From positions 1,647,155-1,711,154 of the forward strand of contig JAKCOZ010000083.1 of assembly GCA_022605955.1 (NCBI GenBank): 64,000 nt of DNA, in the 5' to 3' direction. The DNA comes from Rallus limicola (lineage: Eukaryota; Chordata; Aves; Gruiformes; Rallidae). The position numbers and the translations under genes were made by a program. Positions 46,555-58,200 of the stretch are shown here, in pieces (the first letter of the stretch is position 1; each line of letters begins with the position of its first letter). The notes under the pieces were generated by a model. That model did no database searches and was not told the DNA's origin. It saw only the letters and a list, made by a program, of their open reading frames with translations.

Positions 46555-47246
46555 TTAGGAGGTTTCAGACAAGCTATGCCTTTCATGCCTAGCTTCTTTA
46601 CTTTGGGAGTTATTGCTGGACGTTTAGCATGTTTTGAACTGCAGTCTGCTAGGGCCGAGAAAAGCACCGTAGGAGGTTCCAGGCATGTTCCCTCTTTCCA
46701 GGCAAAGGAAAAGGCTGAGAGCCAAAGTGACAGGGTCTGCTCGTGTGTCCTGTTAGGAGGTTTCAGACAAGCTATGCCTTTCAGGCCTAGCTTCTTTACT
46801 TTGGGAGTTATTGCTGGACGTTTAGCATGTTTTGAGCTGCAGTCTGCTAGGGCCGAGAAAAGCACCGTAGGAGGTTCCAGGCATGTTCCCTCTTTCCAGG
46901 CAAAGGAAAAGGCTGAGAGCCAAAGTGACACGGGCTGCTCGTGTGTCCTGTTAGGAGGTTTCAGACAAGCTATGCCTTTCAGGCCTAGCTTCTTTACTTT
47001 GGGAGTTATTGCTGGACGTTTAGCATGTTTTGAACTGCAGTCTGCTAGGTCCGAGAAAAGCACCGTAGGAGGTTCCAGGCATGTTCCCTCTTTCCAGGCA
47101 AAGGAAAAGGCTGAGAGCCAAAGTGACAGGGGCTGCTCGTGTGTCCTGTTAGGAGGTTTCAGACAAGCTATGCCTTTCAGGCCTAGCTTCTTTACTTTGG
47201 GAGTTATTGCTGGACGTTTAGCATGTTTTGAACTGCAGTCTGCTAG

Positions 47247-47256
47247 GGCTTAGAAA
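47247..47256 (+). other. GGCTTAG variant monomer
   Basis: Third occurrence, followed closely by GGAGGTTGCAGGC, a combination shared only with the copy at 50461. Confidence 0.9.
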
Positions 47257-47323
47257 AGCACCGTAGGAGGTTGCAGGCATGTTCCCTCTTTCCAGGCAAA
47301 GGAAAAGGCTGAGAGCCAAAGTG

Positions 47324-48119
47324 ACAGGTGCTGCTCATGTGTCCTGTTAGGAGGTTTCAGACAAGCTATGCCTTTCAGGCCTAGCTTCTTTACTTTGGGA
47401 GTTATTGCTGGACGTTTAGCATGTTTTGAGCTGCAGTCTGCTAGGGCCGAGAAAAGCACCGTAGGAGGTTCCAGGCATGTTCCCTCTTTCCAAGCAAAGG
47501 AAAAAGCTGAGAGCCAAAGTGACAGGGTTTGCTCGTGTGTCCTGTTAGGAGGTTTCAGACAAGCTATGCCTTTCAGGCCTAGCTTCTTTACTTTGGGAGT
47601 TATTGCTGGACGTTTAGCATGTTTTGAGCTGCAGTCTGCTAGGGCCGAGAAAAGCACCGTAGGAGGTTCCAGGCATGTTCCCTCTTTCCAGGCAAAGGAA
47701 AAGGCTGAGAGCCAAAGTGACAGGGTCTGCTTGTGTGTCCTGTTAGGAGGTTTCCGAGAAGCTACGCCTTTCAGGCCTAGCTTCTTTACTTTGGGAGTTA
47801 TTGCTGGACGTTTAGCATGTTTTGAACTGCAGTCTGCTAGGTCCGAGAAAAGCACCGTAGGAGGTTCCAGGCATGTTCCCTCTTTCCAGGCAAAGGAAAA
47901 GGCTGAGAGCCAAAGTGACAGGGTCTGCTCGTGTGTCCTGTTAGGAGGTTTCAGACAAGCTATGCCTTTCAGGCCTAGCTTCTTTACTTTGGGAGTTATT
48001 GCTGGACGTTTAGCATGTTTTGAACTGCAGTCTGCTAGGGCCGAGAAAAGCACCGTAGGAGGTTCCAGGCATGTTCCCTCTTTCCAGGCAAAGGAAAAGG
48101 CTGAGAGCCAAAGTGACAG
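47324..48119 (+). repeat. CTACGCC-marked block, copy 4
   Basis: ACAGGTGCTG markers at 47324 and 48116, with CCGAGAAGCTACGCC at about 47753-47768. The second marker monomer has GCTCGTG rather than the linked GCTCATG, a local reversion or conversion. Confidence 0.88.
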
Positions 48120-48923
48120 GTGCTGCTCGTGTGTCCTGTTAGGAGGTTTCAGACAAGCTATGCCTTTCAGGCCTAGCTTCTTTACTTTGGGAGTTATTGC
48201 TGGACGTTTAGCATGTTTTGAACTGCAGTCTGCTAGGGCCGAGAAAAGCACCGTAGGAGGTTCCAGGCATGTTCCCTCTTTCCAGGCAAAGGAAAAGGCT
48301 GAGAGCCAAAGTGACAGGGGCTGCTCGTGTGTCCTGTTAGGAGGTTTCAGACAAGCTATGCCTTTCAGGCCTAGCTTCTTTACTTTGGGAGTTATTGCTG
48401 GACGTTTAGCATGTTTTGAACTGCAGTCTGCTAGGGCCGAGAAAAGCACCGTAGGAGGTTCCAGGCATGTTCCCTCTTTCCAGGCAAAGGAAAAGGCTGA
48501 GAACCAAAGTGACAGGGGCTGCTCGTGTGTCATGTTAGGAGGTTTCAGACAAGCTATGCCTTTCAGGCCTAGCTTCTTTACTTTGGGAGTTATTGCTGGA
48601 CGTTTAGCATGTTTTGAATTGCAGTCTGCTAGGGCCGAGAAAAGCACCGTAGGAGGTTCCAGGCATGTTCCCTCTTTCCAGGCAAAGGAAAAGGCTGAGA
48701 GCCAAAGTGACAGGGTCTGCTCGTGTGTCCTGTTAGGAGGTTTCAGACAAGCTATGCCTTTCAGGCCTAGCTTCTTTCCTTTGGGAGTTATTGCTGGACG
48801 TTTAGCATGTTTTGAACTGCAGTCTGCTAGGGCCGAGAAAAGCACCGTAGGAGGTTCCAGGCATGTTCCCTCTTTCCAGGCAAAGGAAAAGGCTGAGAGC
48901 CAAAGTGACAGGGTCTGCTCGTG

Positions 48924-48994
48924 TGTCCTGTTAGGAGGTTTCAGACAAGCTAGGCCTGAAAGGCATAGCTTGTCTGAAACCTCCTAACAGGACA
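48924..48994. repeat. Palindromic junction 33, inverted centre
   Basis: Perfect arms, centre GGCCTGAAAGGCA; 21 monomers + 47 - 1 after junction 32. Preceded by TTTCCTTTGGG. Confidence 0.96.
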
Positions 48995-50460
48995 AGCTAT
49001 GCCTTTCATGCCTAGCTTCTTTACTTTGGGAGTTATTGCTGGACGTTTAGCATGTTTTGAACTGCAGTCTGCTAGGGCCGAGAAAAGCACCGTAGGAGGT
49101 TCCAGGCATGTTCCCTCTTTCCAGGCAAAGGAAAAGGCTGAGAGCCAAAGTGACAGGGTCTGCTCGTGTGTCCTGTTAGGAGGTTTCAGACAAGCTATGC
49201 CTTTCAGGCCTAGCTTCTTTACTTTGGGAGTTATTGCTGGACGTTTAGCATGTTTTGAACTGCAGTCTGCTAGGGCCGAGAAAAGCACCGTAGGAGGTTC
49301 CAGGCATGTTCCCTCTTTCCAGGCAAAGGAAAAGGCTGAGAGCCAAAGTGACAGGGGCTGCTCGTGTGTCCTGTTAGGAGGTTTCAGACAAGCTATGCCT
49401 TTCAGGCCTAGCTTCTTTACTTTGGGAGTTATTGCTGGACGTTTAGCATGTTTTGAACTGCAGTCTGCTAGGGCCGAGAAAAGCACCGTAGGAGGTTCCA
49501 GGCATGTTCCCTCTTTCCAGGCAAAGGAAAAGGCTGAGAACCAAAGTGACAGGGGCTGCTCGTGTGTCATGTTAGGAGGTTTCAGACAAGCTATGCCTTT
49601 CAGGCCTAGCTTCTTTACTTTGGGAGTTATTGCTGGACGTTTAGCATGTTTTGAATTGCAGTCTGCTAGGGCCGAGAAAAGCACCGTAGGAGGTTCCAGG
49701 CATGTTCCCTCTTTCCAGGCAAAGGAAAAGGCTGAGAGCCAAAGTGACAGGGTCTGCTCGTGTGTCCTGTTAGGAGGTTTCAGACAAGCTATGCCTTTCA
49801 GGCCTAGCTTCTTTCCTTTGGGAGTTATTGCTGGACGTTTAGCATGTTTTGAACTGCAGTCTGCTAGGGCCGAGAAAAGCACCGTAGGAGGTTCCAGGCA
49901 TGTTCCCTCTTTCCAGGCAAAGGAAAAGGCTGAGAGCCAAAGTGACAGGGTCTGCTCGTGTGTCCTGTTAGGAGGTTTCAGACAAGCTATGCCTTTCAGG
50001 CCTAGCTTCTTTACTTTGGGAGTTATTGCTGGACGTTTAGCATGTTTTGAACTGCAGTCTGCTAGGGCCGAGAAAAGCACCGTAGGAGGTTCCAGGCATG
50101 TTCCCTCTTTCCAGGCAAAGGAAAAGGCTGAGAGCCAAAGTGACACGGGCTGCTCGTGTGTCCTGTTAGGAGGTTTCAGACAAGCTATGCCTTTCAGGCC
50201 TAGCTTCTTTACTTTGGGAGTTATTGCTGGACGTTTAGCATGTTTTGAACTGCAGTCTGCTAGGGCCGAGAAAAGCACCGTAGGAGGTTCCAGGCATGTT
50301 CCCTCTTTCCAGGCAAAGGAAAAGGCTGAGAGCCAAAGTGACAGGGGCTGCTCGTGTGTCCTGTTAGGAGGTTTCAGACAAGCTATGCCTTTCAGGCCTA
50401 GCTTCTTTACTTTGGGAGTTATTGCTGGACGTTTAGCATGTTTTGAACTGCAGTCTGCTA

Positions 50461-50470
50461 GGGCTTAGAA
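50461..50470 (+). other. GGCTTAG variant monomer
   Basis: Fourth occurrence, again with GGTTGCAGGC just downstream, exactly 3,215 bp after the third. Confidence 0.9.
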
Positions 50471-50538
50471 AAGCACCGTAGGAGGTTGCAGGCATGTTCC
50501 CTCTTTCCAGGCAAAGGAAAAGGCTGAGAGCCAAAGTG

Positions 50539-51334
50539 ACAGGTGCTGCTCATGTGTCCTGTTAGGAGGTTTCAGACAAGCTATGCCTTTCAGGCCTAGC
50601 TTCTTTACTTTGGGAGTTATTGCTGGACGTTTAGCATGTTTTGAGCTGCAGTCTGCTAGGGCCGAGAAAAGCACCGTAGGAGGTTCCAGGCATGTTCCCT
50701 CTTTCCAAGCAAAGGAAAAAGCTGAGAGCCAAAGTGACAGGGTTTGCTCGTGTGTCCTGTTAGGAGGTTTCAGACAAGCTATGCCTTTCAGGCCTAGCTT
50801 CTTTACTTTGGGAGTTATTGCTGGACGTTTAGCATGTTTTGAGCTGCAGTCTGCTAGGGCCGAGAAAAGCACCGTAGGAGGTTCCAGGCATGTTCCCTCT
50901 TTCCAGGCAAAGGAAAAGGCTGAGAGCCAAAGTGACAGGGTCTGCTTGTGTGTCCTGTTAGGAGGTTTCCGAGAAGCTACGCCTTTCAGGCCTAGCTTCT
51001 TTACTTTGGGAGTTATTGCTGGACGTTTAGCATGTTTTGAACTGCAGTCTGCTAGGGCCGAGAAAAGCACCGTAGGAGGTTCCAGGCATGTTCCCTCTTT
51101 CCAGGCAAAGGAAAAGGCTGAGAGCCAAAGTGACAGGGTCTGCTCGTGTGTCCTGTTAGGAGGTTTCAGACAAGCTATGCCTTTCAGGCCTAGCTTCTTT
51201 ACTTTGGGAGTTATTGCTGGACGTTTAGCATGTTTTGAACTGCAGTCTGCTAGGGCCGAGAAAAGCACCGTAGGAGGTTCCAGGCATGTTCCCTCTTTCC
51301 AGGCAAAGGAAAAGGCTGAGAGCCAAAGTGACAG
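50539..51334 (+). repeat. CTACGCC-marked block, copy 5
   Basis: ACAGGTGCTG markers at 50539 and 51331, with CCGAGAAGCTACGCC at about 50969-50984. The following monomer has GGGCCGAG where the other four copies have GGTCCGAG. Confidence 0.88.
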
Positions 51335-52138
51335 GTGCTGCTCATGTGTCCTGTTAGGAGGTTTCAGACAAGCTATGCCTTTCAGGCCTAGCTTCTTTAC
51401 TTTGGGAGTTATTGCTGGACGTTTAGCATGTTTTGAACTGCAGTCTGCTAGGGCCGAGAAAAGCACCGTAGGAGGTTCCAGGCATGTTCCCTCTTTCCAG
51501 GCAAAGGAAAAGGCTGAGAGCCAAAGTGACAGGGGCTGCTCGTGTGTCCTGTTAGGAGGTTTCAGACAAGCTATGCCTTTCAGGCCTAGCTTCTTTACTT
51601 TGGGAGTTATTGCTGGACGTTTAGCATGTTTTGAACTGCAGTCTGCTAGGGCCGAGAAAAGCACCGTAGGAGGTTCCAGGCATGTTCCCTCTTTCCAGGC
51701 AAAGGAAAAGGCTGAGAACCAAAGTGACAGGGGCTGCTCGTGTGTCATGTTAGGAGGTTTCAGACAAGCTATGCCTTTCAGGCCTAGCTTCTTTACTTTG
51801 GGAGTTATTGCTGGACGTTTAGCATGTTTTGAATTGCAGTCTGCTAGGGCCGAGAAAAGCACCGTAGGAGGTTCCAGGCATGTTCCCTCTTTCCAGGCAA
51901 AGGAAAAGGCTGAGAGCCAAAGTGACAGGGTCTGCTCGTGTGTCCTGTTAGGAGGTTTCAGACAAGCTATGCCTTTCAGGCCTAGCTTCTTTCCTTTGGG
52001 AGTTATTGCTGGACGTTTAGCATGTTTTGAACTGCAGTCTGCTAGGGCCGAGAAAAGCACCGTAGGAGGTTCCAGGCATGTTCCCTCTTTCCAGGCAAAG
52101 GAAAAGGCTGAGAGCCAAAGTGACAGGGTCTGCTCGTG

Positions 52139-52209
52139 TGTCCTGTTAGGAGGTTTCAGACAAGCTAGGCCTGAAAGGCATAGCTTGTCTGAAACCTCCT
52201 AACAGGACA
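52139..52209. repeat. Palindromic junction 34, inverted centre, last in window
   Basis: Perfect arms, centre GGCCTGAAAGGCA; 16 monomers + 47 after junction 33. No further palindromic junction is found in the remaining 11.8 kb. Confidence 0.96.
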
Positions 52210-55200
52210 AGCTATGCCTTTCATGCCTAGCTTCTTTACTTTGGGAGTTATTGCTGGACGTTTAGCATGTTTTGAACTGCAGTCTGCTAGGGCCGAGAAA
52301 AGCACCGTAGGAGGTTCCAGGCATGTTCCCTCTTTCCAGGCAAAGGAAAAGGCTGAGAGCCAAAGTGACAGGGTCTGCTCGTGTGTCCTGTTAGGAGGTT
52401 TCAGACAAGCTATGCCTTTCAGGCCTAGCTTCTTTACTTTGGGAGTTATTGCTGGACGTTTAGCATGTTTTGAACTGCAGTCTGCTAGGGCCGAGAAAAG
52501 CACCGTAGGAGGTTCCAGGCATGTTCCCTCTTTCCAGGCAAAGGAAAAGGCTGAGAGCCAAAGTGACAGGGTCTGCTCGTGTGTCCTGTTAGGAGGTTTC
52601 AGACAAGCTATGCCTTTCAGGCCTAGCTTCTTTACTTTGGGAGTTATTGCTGGACGTTTAGCATGTTTTGAACTGCAGTCTGCTAGGGCCGAGAAAAGCA
52701 CCGTAGGAGGTTCCAGGCATGTTCCCTCTTTCCAGGCAAAGGAAAAGGCTGAGAGCCAAAGTGACAGGGTCTGCTCGGGTGTCCTGTTAGGAGGTTTCAG
52801 ACAAGCTATGCCTTTCAGGCCTAGCTTCTTTCCTTTGGGAGTTATTGCTGGACGTTTAGCATGTTTTGAACTGCAGTCTGCTAGGGCCGAGAAAAGCACC
52901 GTAGGAGGTTCCAGGCATGTTCCCTCTTTCCAGGCAAAGGAAAAGGCTGAGAGCCAAAGTGACAGGGGCTGCTCGTGTGTCCTGTTAGGAGGTTTCAGAC
53001 AAGCTATGCCTTTCAGGCCTAGCTTCTTTACTTTGGGAGTTATTGCTGGACGTTTAGCATGTTTTGAACTGCAGTCTGCTAGGGCCGAGAAAAGCACCGT
53101 AGGAGGTTCCAGGCATGTTCCCTCTTTCCAGGCAAAGGAAAAGGCTGAGAGCCAAAGTGACAGGGGCTGCTCGTGTGTCCTGTTAGGAGGTTTCAGACAA
53201 GCTATGCCTTTCAGGCCTAGCTTCTTTACTTTGGGAGATATTGCTGGACGTTTAGCATGTTTTGAACTGCAGTCTGCTAGGGCCGAGAAAAGCACCGTAG
53301 GAGGTTCCAGGCATGTTCCCTCTTTCCAGGCAAAGGAAAAGGCTGAGAGCCAAAGTGACAGGGTCTGCTCGTGTGTCCTGTTAGGAGGTTTCAGACAAGC
53401 TATGCCTTTCAGGCCTAGCTTCTTTACTTTGGGAGTTATTGCTGGACGTTTAGCATGTTTTGAACTGCAGTCTGCTAGGGCCGAGAAAAGCACCGTAGGA
53501 GGTTCCAGGCATGTTCCCTCTTTCCAGGCAAAGGAAAAGGCCGAGAGCCAAAGTGACAGCGTCTGCTCGTGTGTCCTGTTAGGAGGTTTCAGACAAGCTA
53601 TGCCTTTCAGGCCTAGCTTCTTTACTTTGGGAGTTATTGCTGGACGTTTAGCATGTTTTGAACTGCAGTCTGCTAGGGCCGAGAAAAGCACCGTAGGAGG
53701 TTCCAGGCATGTTCCCTCTTTCCAGGCAAAGGAAAAGGCTGAGAGCCAAAGTGACAGGGGCTGCTCGTGTGTCCTGTTAGGAGGTTTCAGACAAGCTATG
53801 CCTTTCAGGCCTAGCTTCTTTACTTTGGGAGTTATTGCTGGACGTTTAGCATGTTTTGAACTGCAGTCTGCTAGGGCCGAGAAAAGCACCGTAGGAGGTT
53901 CCAGGCATGTTCCCTCTTTCCAGGCAAATGAAAAGGCTGAGAGCCAAAGTGACAGGGTCTGCTCGTGTGTCCTGTTAGGAGGTTTCAGACAAGCTATGCC
54001 TTTCAGGCCTAGCTTCTTTACTTTGGGAGTTATTGCTGGACGTTTAGCATGTTTTGAACTGCAGTCTGCTAGGGCCGAGAAAAGCACCGTAGGAGGTTCC
54101 AGGCATGTTCCCTCTTTCCAGGCAAAGGAAAAGGCTGAGAGCCAAAGTGACAGGGGCTGCTCGTGTGTCCTGTTAGGAGGTTTCAGAAAAGCTATGCCTT
54201 TCAGGCCTAGCTTCTTTACTTTGGGAGTTATTGCTGGACGTTTAGCATGTTTTGAACTGCAGTCTGCTAGGGCCGAGAAAAGCACCGTAGGAGGTTCCAG
54301 GCATGTTCCCTCTTTCCAGGCAAAGGAAAAGGCTGAGAGCCAAAGTGACAGGGTCTGCTCGTGTGTCCTGTTAGGAGGTTTCAGACAAGCTATGCCTTTC
54401 AGGCCTAGCTTCTTTACTTTGGGAGTTATTGCTGGACGTTTAGCATGTTTTGAACTGCAGTCTGCTAGGGCCGAGAAAAGCACCGTAGGAGGTTCCAGGC
54501 ATGTTCCCTCTTTCCAGGCAAAGGAAAAGGCTGAGAGCCAAAGTGACAGGGTCTGCTCGTGTGTCCTGTTAGGAGGTTTCAGACAAGCTATGCCTTTCAG
54601 GCCTAGCTTCTTTACTTTGGGAGTTATTGCTGGACGTTTAGCATGTTTTGAACTGCAGTCTGCTAGGGCCGAGAAAAGCACCGTAGGAGGTTCCAGGCAT
54701 GTTCCCTCTTTCCAGGCAAAGGAAAAGGCTGAGAGCCAAAGTGACAGGGTCTGCTCGTGTGTCCTGTTAGGAGGTTTCAGACAAGCTATGCCTTTCAGGC
54801 CTAGCTTCTTTACTTTGGGAGTTATTGCTGGACGTTTAGCATGTTTTGAACTGCAGTCTGCTAGGTCCGAGAAAAGCACCGTAGGAGGTTCCAGGCATGT
54901 TCCCTCTTTCCAGGCAAAGGAAAAGGCTGAGAGCCAAAGTGACAGGGGCTGCTCGTGTGTCCTGTTAGGAGGTTTCAGACAAGCTATGCCTTTCAGGCCT
55001 AGCTTCTTTACTTTGGGAGTTATTGCTGGACGTTTAGCATGTTTTGAACTGCAGTCTGCTAGGGCCGAGAAAAGCACCGTAGGAGGTTCCAGGCATGTTC
55101 CCTCTTTCCAGGCAAAGGAAAAGGCTGAGAGCCAAAGTGACAGGGGCTGCTCGTGTGTCCTGTTAGGAGGTTTCAGAAAAGCTATGCCTTTCAGGCCTAG

Positions 55201-58200
55201 CTTCTTTACTTTGGGAGTTATTGCTGGACGTTTAGCATGTTTTGAACTGCAGTCTGCTAGGGCCGAGAAAAGCACCGTAGGAGGTTCCAGGCATGTTCCC
55301 TCTTTCCAGGCAAAGGAAAAGGCTGAGAGCCAAAGTGACAGGGTCTGCTCGTGTGTCCTGTTAGGAGGTTTCAGACAAGCTATGCCTTTCAGGCCTAGCT
55401 TCTTTACTTTGGGAGTTATTGCTGGACGTTTAGCATGTTTTGAACTGCAGTCTGCTAGGGCCGAGAAAAGCACCGTAGGAGGTTCCAGGCATGTTCCCTC
55501 TTTCCAGGCAAAGGAAAAGGCTGAGAGCCAAAGTGACAGGGTCTGCTCGTGTGTCCTGTTAGGAGGTTTCAGACAAGCTATGCCTTTCAGGCCTAGCTTC
55601 TTTACTTTGGGAGTTATTGCTGGACGTTTAGCATGTTTTGAACTGCAGTCTGCTAGGGCCGAGAAAAGCACCGTAGGAGGTTCCAGGCATGTTCCCTCTT
55701 TCCAGGCAAAGGAAAAGGCTGAGAGCCAAAGTGACAGGGTCTGCTCGTGTGTCCTGTTAGGAGGTTTCAGACAAGCTATGCCTTTCAGGCCTAGCTTCTT
55801 TACTTTGGGAGTTATTGCTGGACGTTTAGCATGTTTTGAACTGCAGTCTGCTAGGGCCGAGAAAAGCACCGTAGGAGGTTCCAGGCATGTTCCCTCTTTC
55901 CAGGCAAAGGAAAAGGCTGAGAGCCAAAGTGACAGGGTCTGCTCGTGTGTCCTGTTAGGAGGTTTCAGACAAGCTATGCCTTTCAGGCCTAGCTTCTTTA
56001 CTTTGGGAGTTATTGCTGGACGTTTAGCATGTTTTGAACTGCAGTCTGCTAGGGCCGAGAAAAGCACCGTAGGAGGTTCCAGGCATGTTCCCTCTTTCCA
56101 GGCAAAGGAAAAGGCTGAGAGCCAAAGTGACAGGGTCTGCTCGTGTGTCCTGTTAGGAGGTTTCAGACAAGCTATGCCTTTCAGGCCTAGGTTCTTTACT
56201 TTGGGAGTTATTGCTGGACGTTTAGCATGTTTTGAACTGCAGTCTGCTAGGGCCGAGAAAAGCACCGTAGGAGGTTCCAGGCATGTTCCCTCTTTCCAGG
56301 CAAAGGAAAAGGCTGAGAGCCAAAGTGACAGGGGCTGCTCGTGTGTCCTGTTAGGAGGTTTCAGAAAAGCTATGCCTTTCAGGCCTAGCTTCTTTACTTT
56401 GGGAGTTATTGCTGGACGTTTAGCATGTTTTGAACTGCAGTCTGCTAGGGCCGAGAAAAGCACCGTAGGAGGTTCCAGGCATGTTCCCTCTTTCCAGGCA
56501 AAGGAAAAGGCTGAGAGCCAAAGTGACAGGGTCTGCTCGTGTGTCCTGTTAGGAGGTTTCAGACAAGCTATGCCTTTCAGGCCTAGCTTCTTTACTTTGG
56601 GAGTTATTGCTGGACGTTTAGCATGTTTTGAACTGCAGTCTGCTAGGGCCGAGAAAAGCACCGTAGGAGGTTCCAGGCATGTTCCCTCTTTCCAGGCAAA
56701 GGAAAAGGCTGAGAGCCAAAGTGACAGGGTCTGCTCGTGTGTCCTGTTAGGAGGTTTCAGACAAGCTATGCCTTTCAGGCCTAGCTTCTTTACTTTGGGA
56801 GTTATTGCTGGACGTTTAGCATGTTTTGAACTGCAGTCTGCTAGGGCCGAGAAAAGCACCGTAGGAGGTTGCAGGCATGTTCCCTCTTTCCAGGCAAAGG
56901 AAAAGGCTGAGAGCCAAAGTGACAGGGGCTGCTCGTGTGTCCTGTTAGGAGGTTTCAGACAAGCTATGCCTTTCAGGCCTAGCTTCTTTACTTTGGGAGT
57001 TATTGCTGGACGTTTAGCATGTTTTGAACTGCAGTCTGCTAGGGCCGAGAAAAGCACCGTAGGAGGTTCCAGGCATGTTCCCTCTTTCCAGGCAAAGGAA
57101 AAGGCTGAGAGCCAAAGTGACAGGGTCTGCTCGTGTGTCCTGTTAGGAGGTTTCAGACAAGCTATGCCTTTCAGGCCTAGCTTCTTTACTTTGGGAGTTA
57201 TTGCTGGACGTTTAGCATGTTTTGAACTGCAGTCTGCTTGGGCCGAGAAAAGCACCGTAGGAGGTTCCAGGCATGTTCCCTCTTTCCAGGCAAAGGAAAA
57301 GGCTGAGAGCCAAAGTGACAGGGGCTGCTCGTGTGTCCTGTTAGGAGGTTTCAGACAAGCTATGCCTTTCAGGCCTAGCTTCTTTACTTTGGGAGTTATT
57401 GCTGGACGTTTAGCATGTTTTGAACTGCAGTCTGCTAGGGCCGAGAAAAGCACCGTAGGAGGTTCCAGGCATGTTCCCTCTTTCCAGGCAAAGGAAAAGG
57501 CTGAGAGCCAAAGTGACAGGGTCTGCTCGTGTGTCCTGTTAGGAGGTTTCAGACAAGCTATGCCTTTCAGGCCTAGCTTCTTTACTTTGGGAGTTATTGC
57601 TGGACGTTTAGCATGTTTTGAACTGCAGTCTGCTAGGGCCGAGAAAAGCACCGTAGGAGGTTCCAGGCATGTTCCCTCTTTCCAGGCAAAGGAAAAGGCT
57701 GAGAGCCAAAGTGACAGGGGCTGCTCGTGTGTCCTGTTAGGAGGTTTCAGACAAGCTATGCCTTTCAGGCCTAGCTTCTTTACTTTGGGAGTTATTGCTG
57801 GACGTTTAGCATGTTTTGAACTGCAGTCTGCTAGGGCCGAGAAAAGCACCGTAGGAGGTTCCAGGCATGTTCCCTCTTTCCAGGCAAAGGAAAAGGCTGA
57901 GAGCCAAAGTGACAGGGTCTGCTCGTGTGTCCTGTTAGGAGGTTTCAGACAAGCTATGCCTTTCAGGCCTAGCTTCTTTACTTTGGGAGTTATTGCTGGA
58001 CGTTTAGCATGTTTTGAACTGCAGTCTGCTAGGGCCGAGAAAAGCACCGTAGGAGGTTCCAGGCATGTTCCCTCTTTCCAGGCAAAGGAAAAGGCTTAGA
58101 GCCAAAGTGACAGGGTCTGCTCGTGTGTCCTGTTAGGAGGTTTCAGACAAGCTATGCCTTTCAGGCCTAGCTTCTTTACTTTGGGAGTTATTGCTGGACG

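Larger units (their letters stand above)
41609..48994 (+). repeat. Higher-order repeat copy E
   Basis: Junction spacings 8, 5, 2 and 21 monomers (junctions 29 to 33) with the slot types GGATTC, GGCTTC, perfect, AAGATA and inverted centre. From 43.28 to 44.78 kb it matches copy B at a constant offset of 26,036 bp. It holds the shared single-base deletion near 46540. Confidence 0.83.
46850..48998 (+). repeat. 3215-bp-spaced duplication, first copy
   Basis: Runs from a GACACGGGCTG monomer (46927) through GGCTTAG (47247), GGTTGCAGGC, the CTACGCC block and an inverted-centre junction. The same series recurs 3,215 bp later (16 monomers + 47). A few differences, such as GGTCCGAG here against GGGCCGAG there, show limited divergence. 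Confidence 0.87.
50065..52213 (+). repeat. 3215-bp-spaced duplication, second copy
   Basis: Second copy of the series beginning with GACACGGGCTG (50142) and ending in junction 34. Beyond 52.2 kb the similarity in variant order stops and the palindrome-free block begins, so this is the edge of the palindrome-bearing domain. Confidence 0.87.

Noticed and set aside
52214..58099. Long plus-strand reading frame of 1,961 codons with a 66-residue repeat, and the other long plus-strand frames
   Set aside because: It is a by-product of a 198-bp stop-free repeat. The minus strand is equally open over the same bases, frames end wherever a 47-bp insertion or 1-bp deletion falls, and there is no non-repetitive start or end, promoter or recognisable domain.
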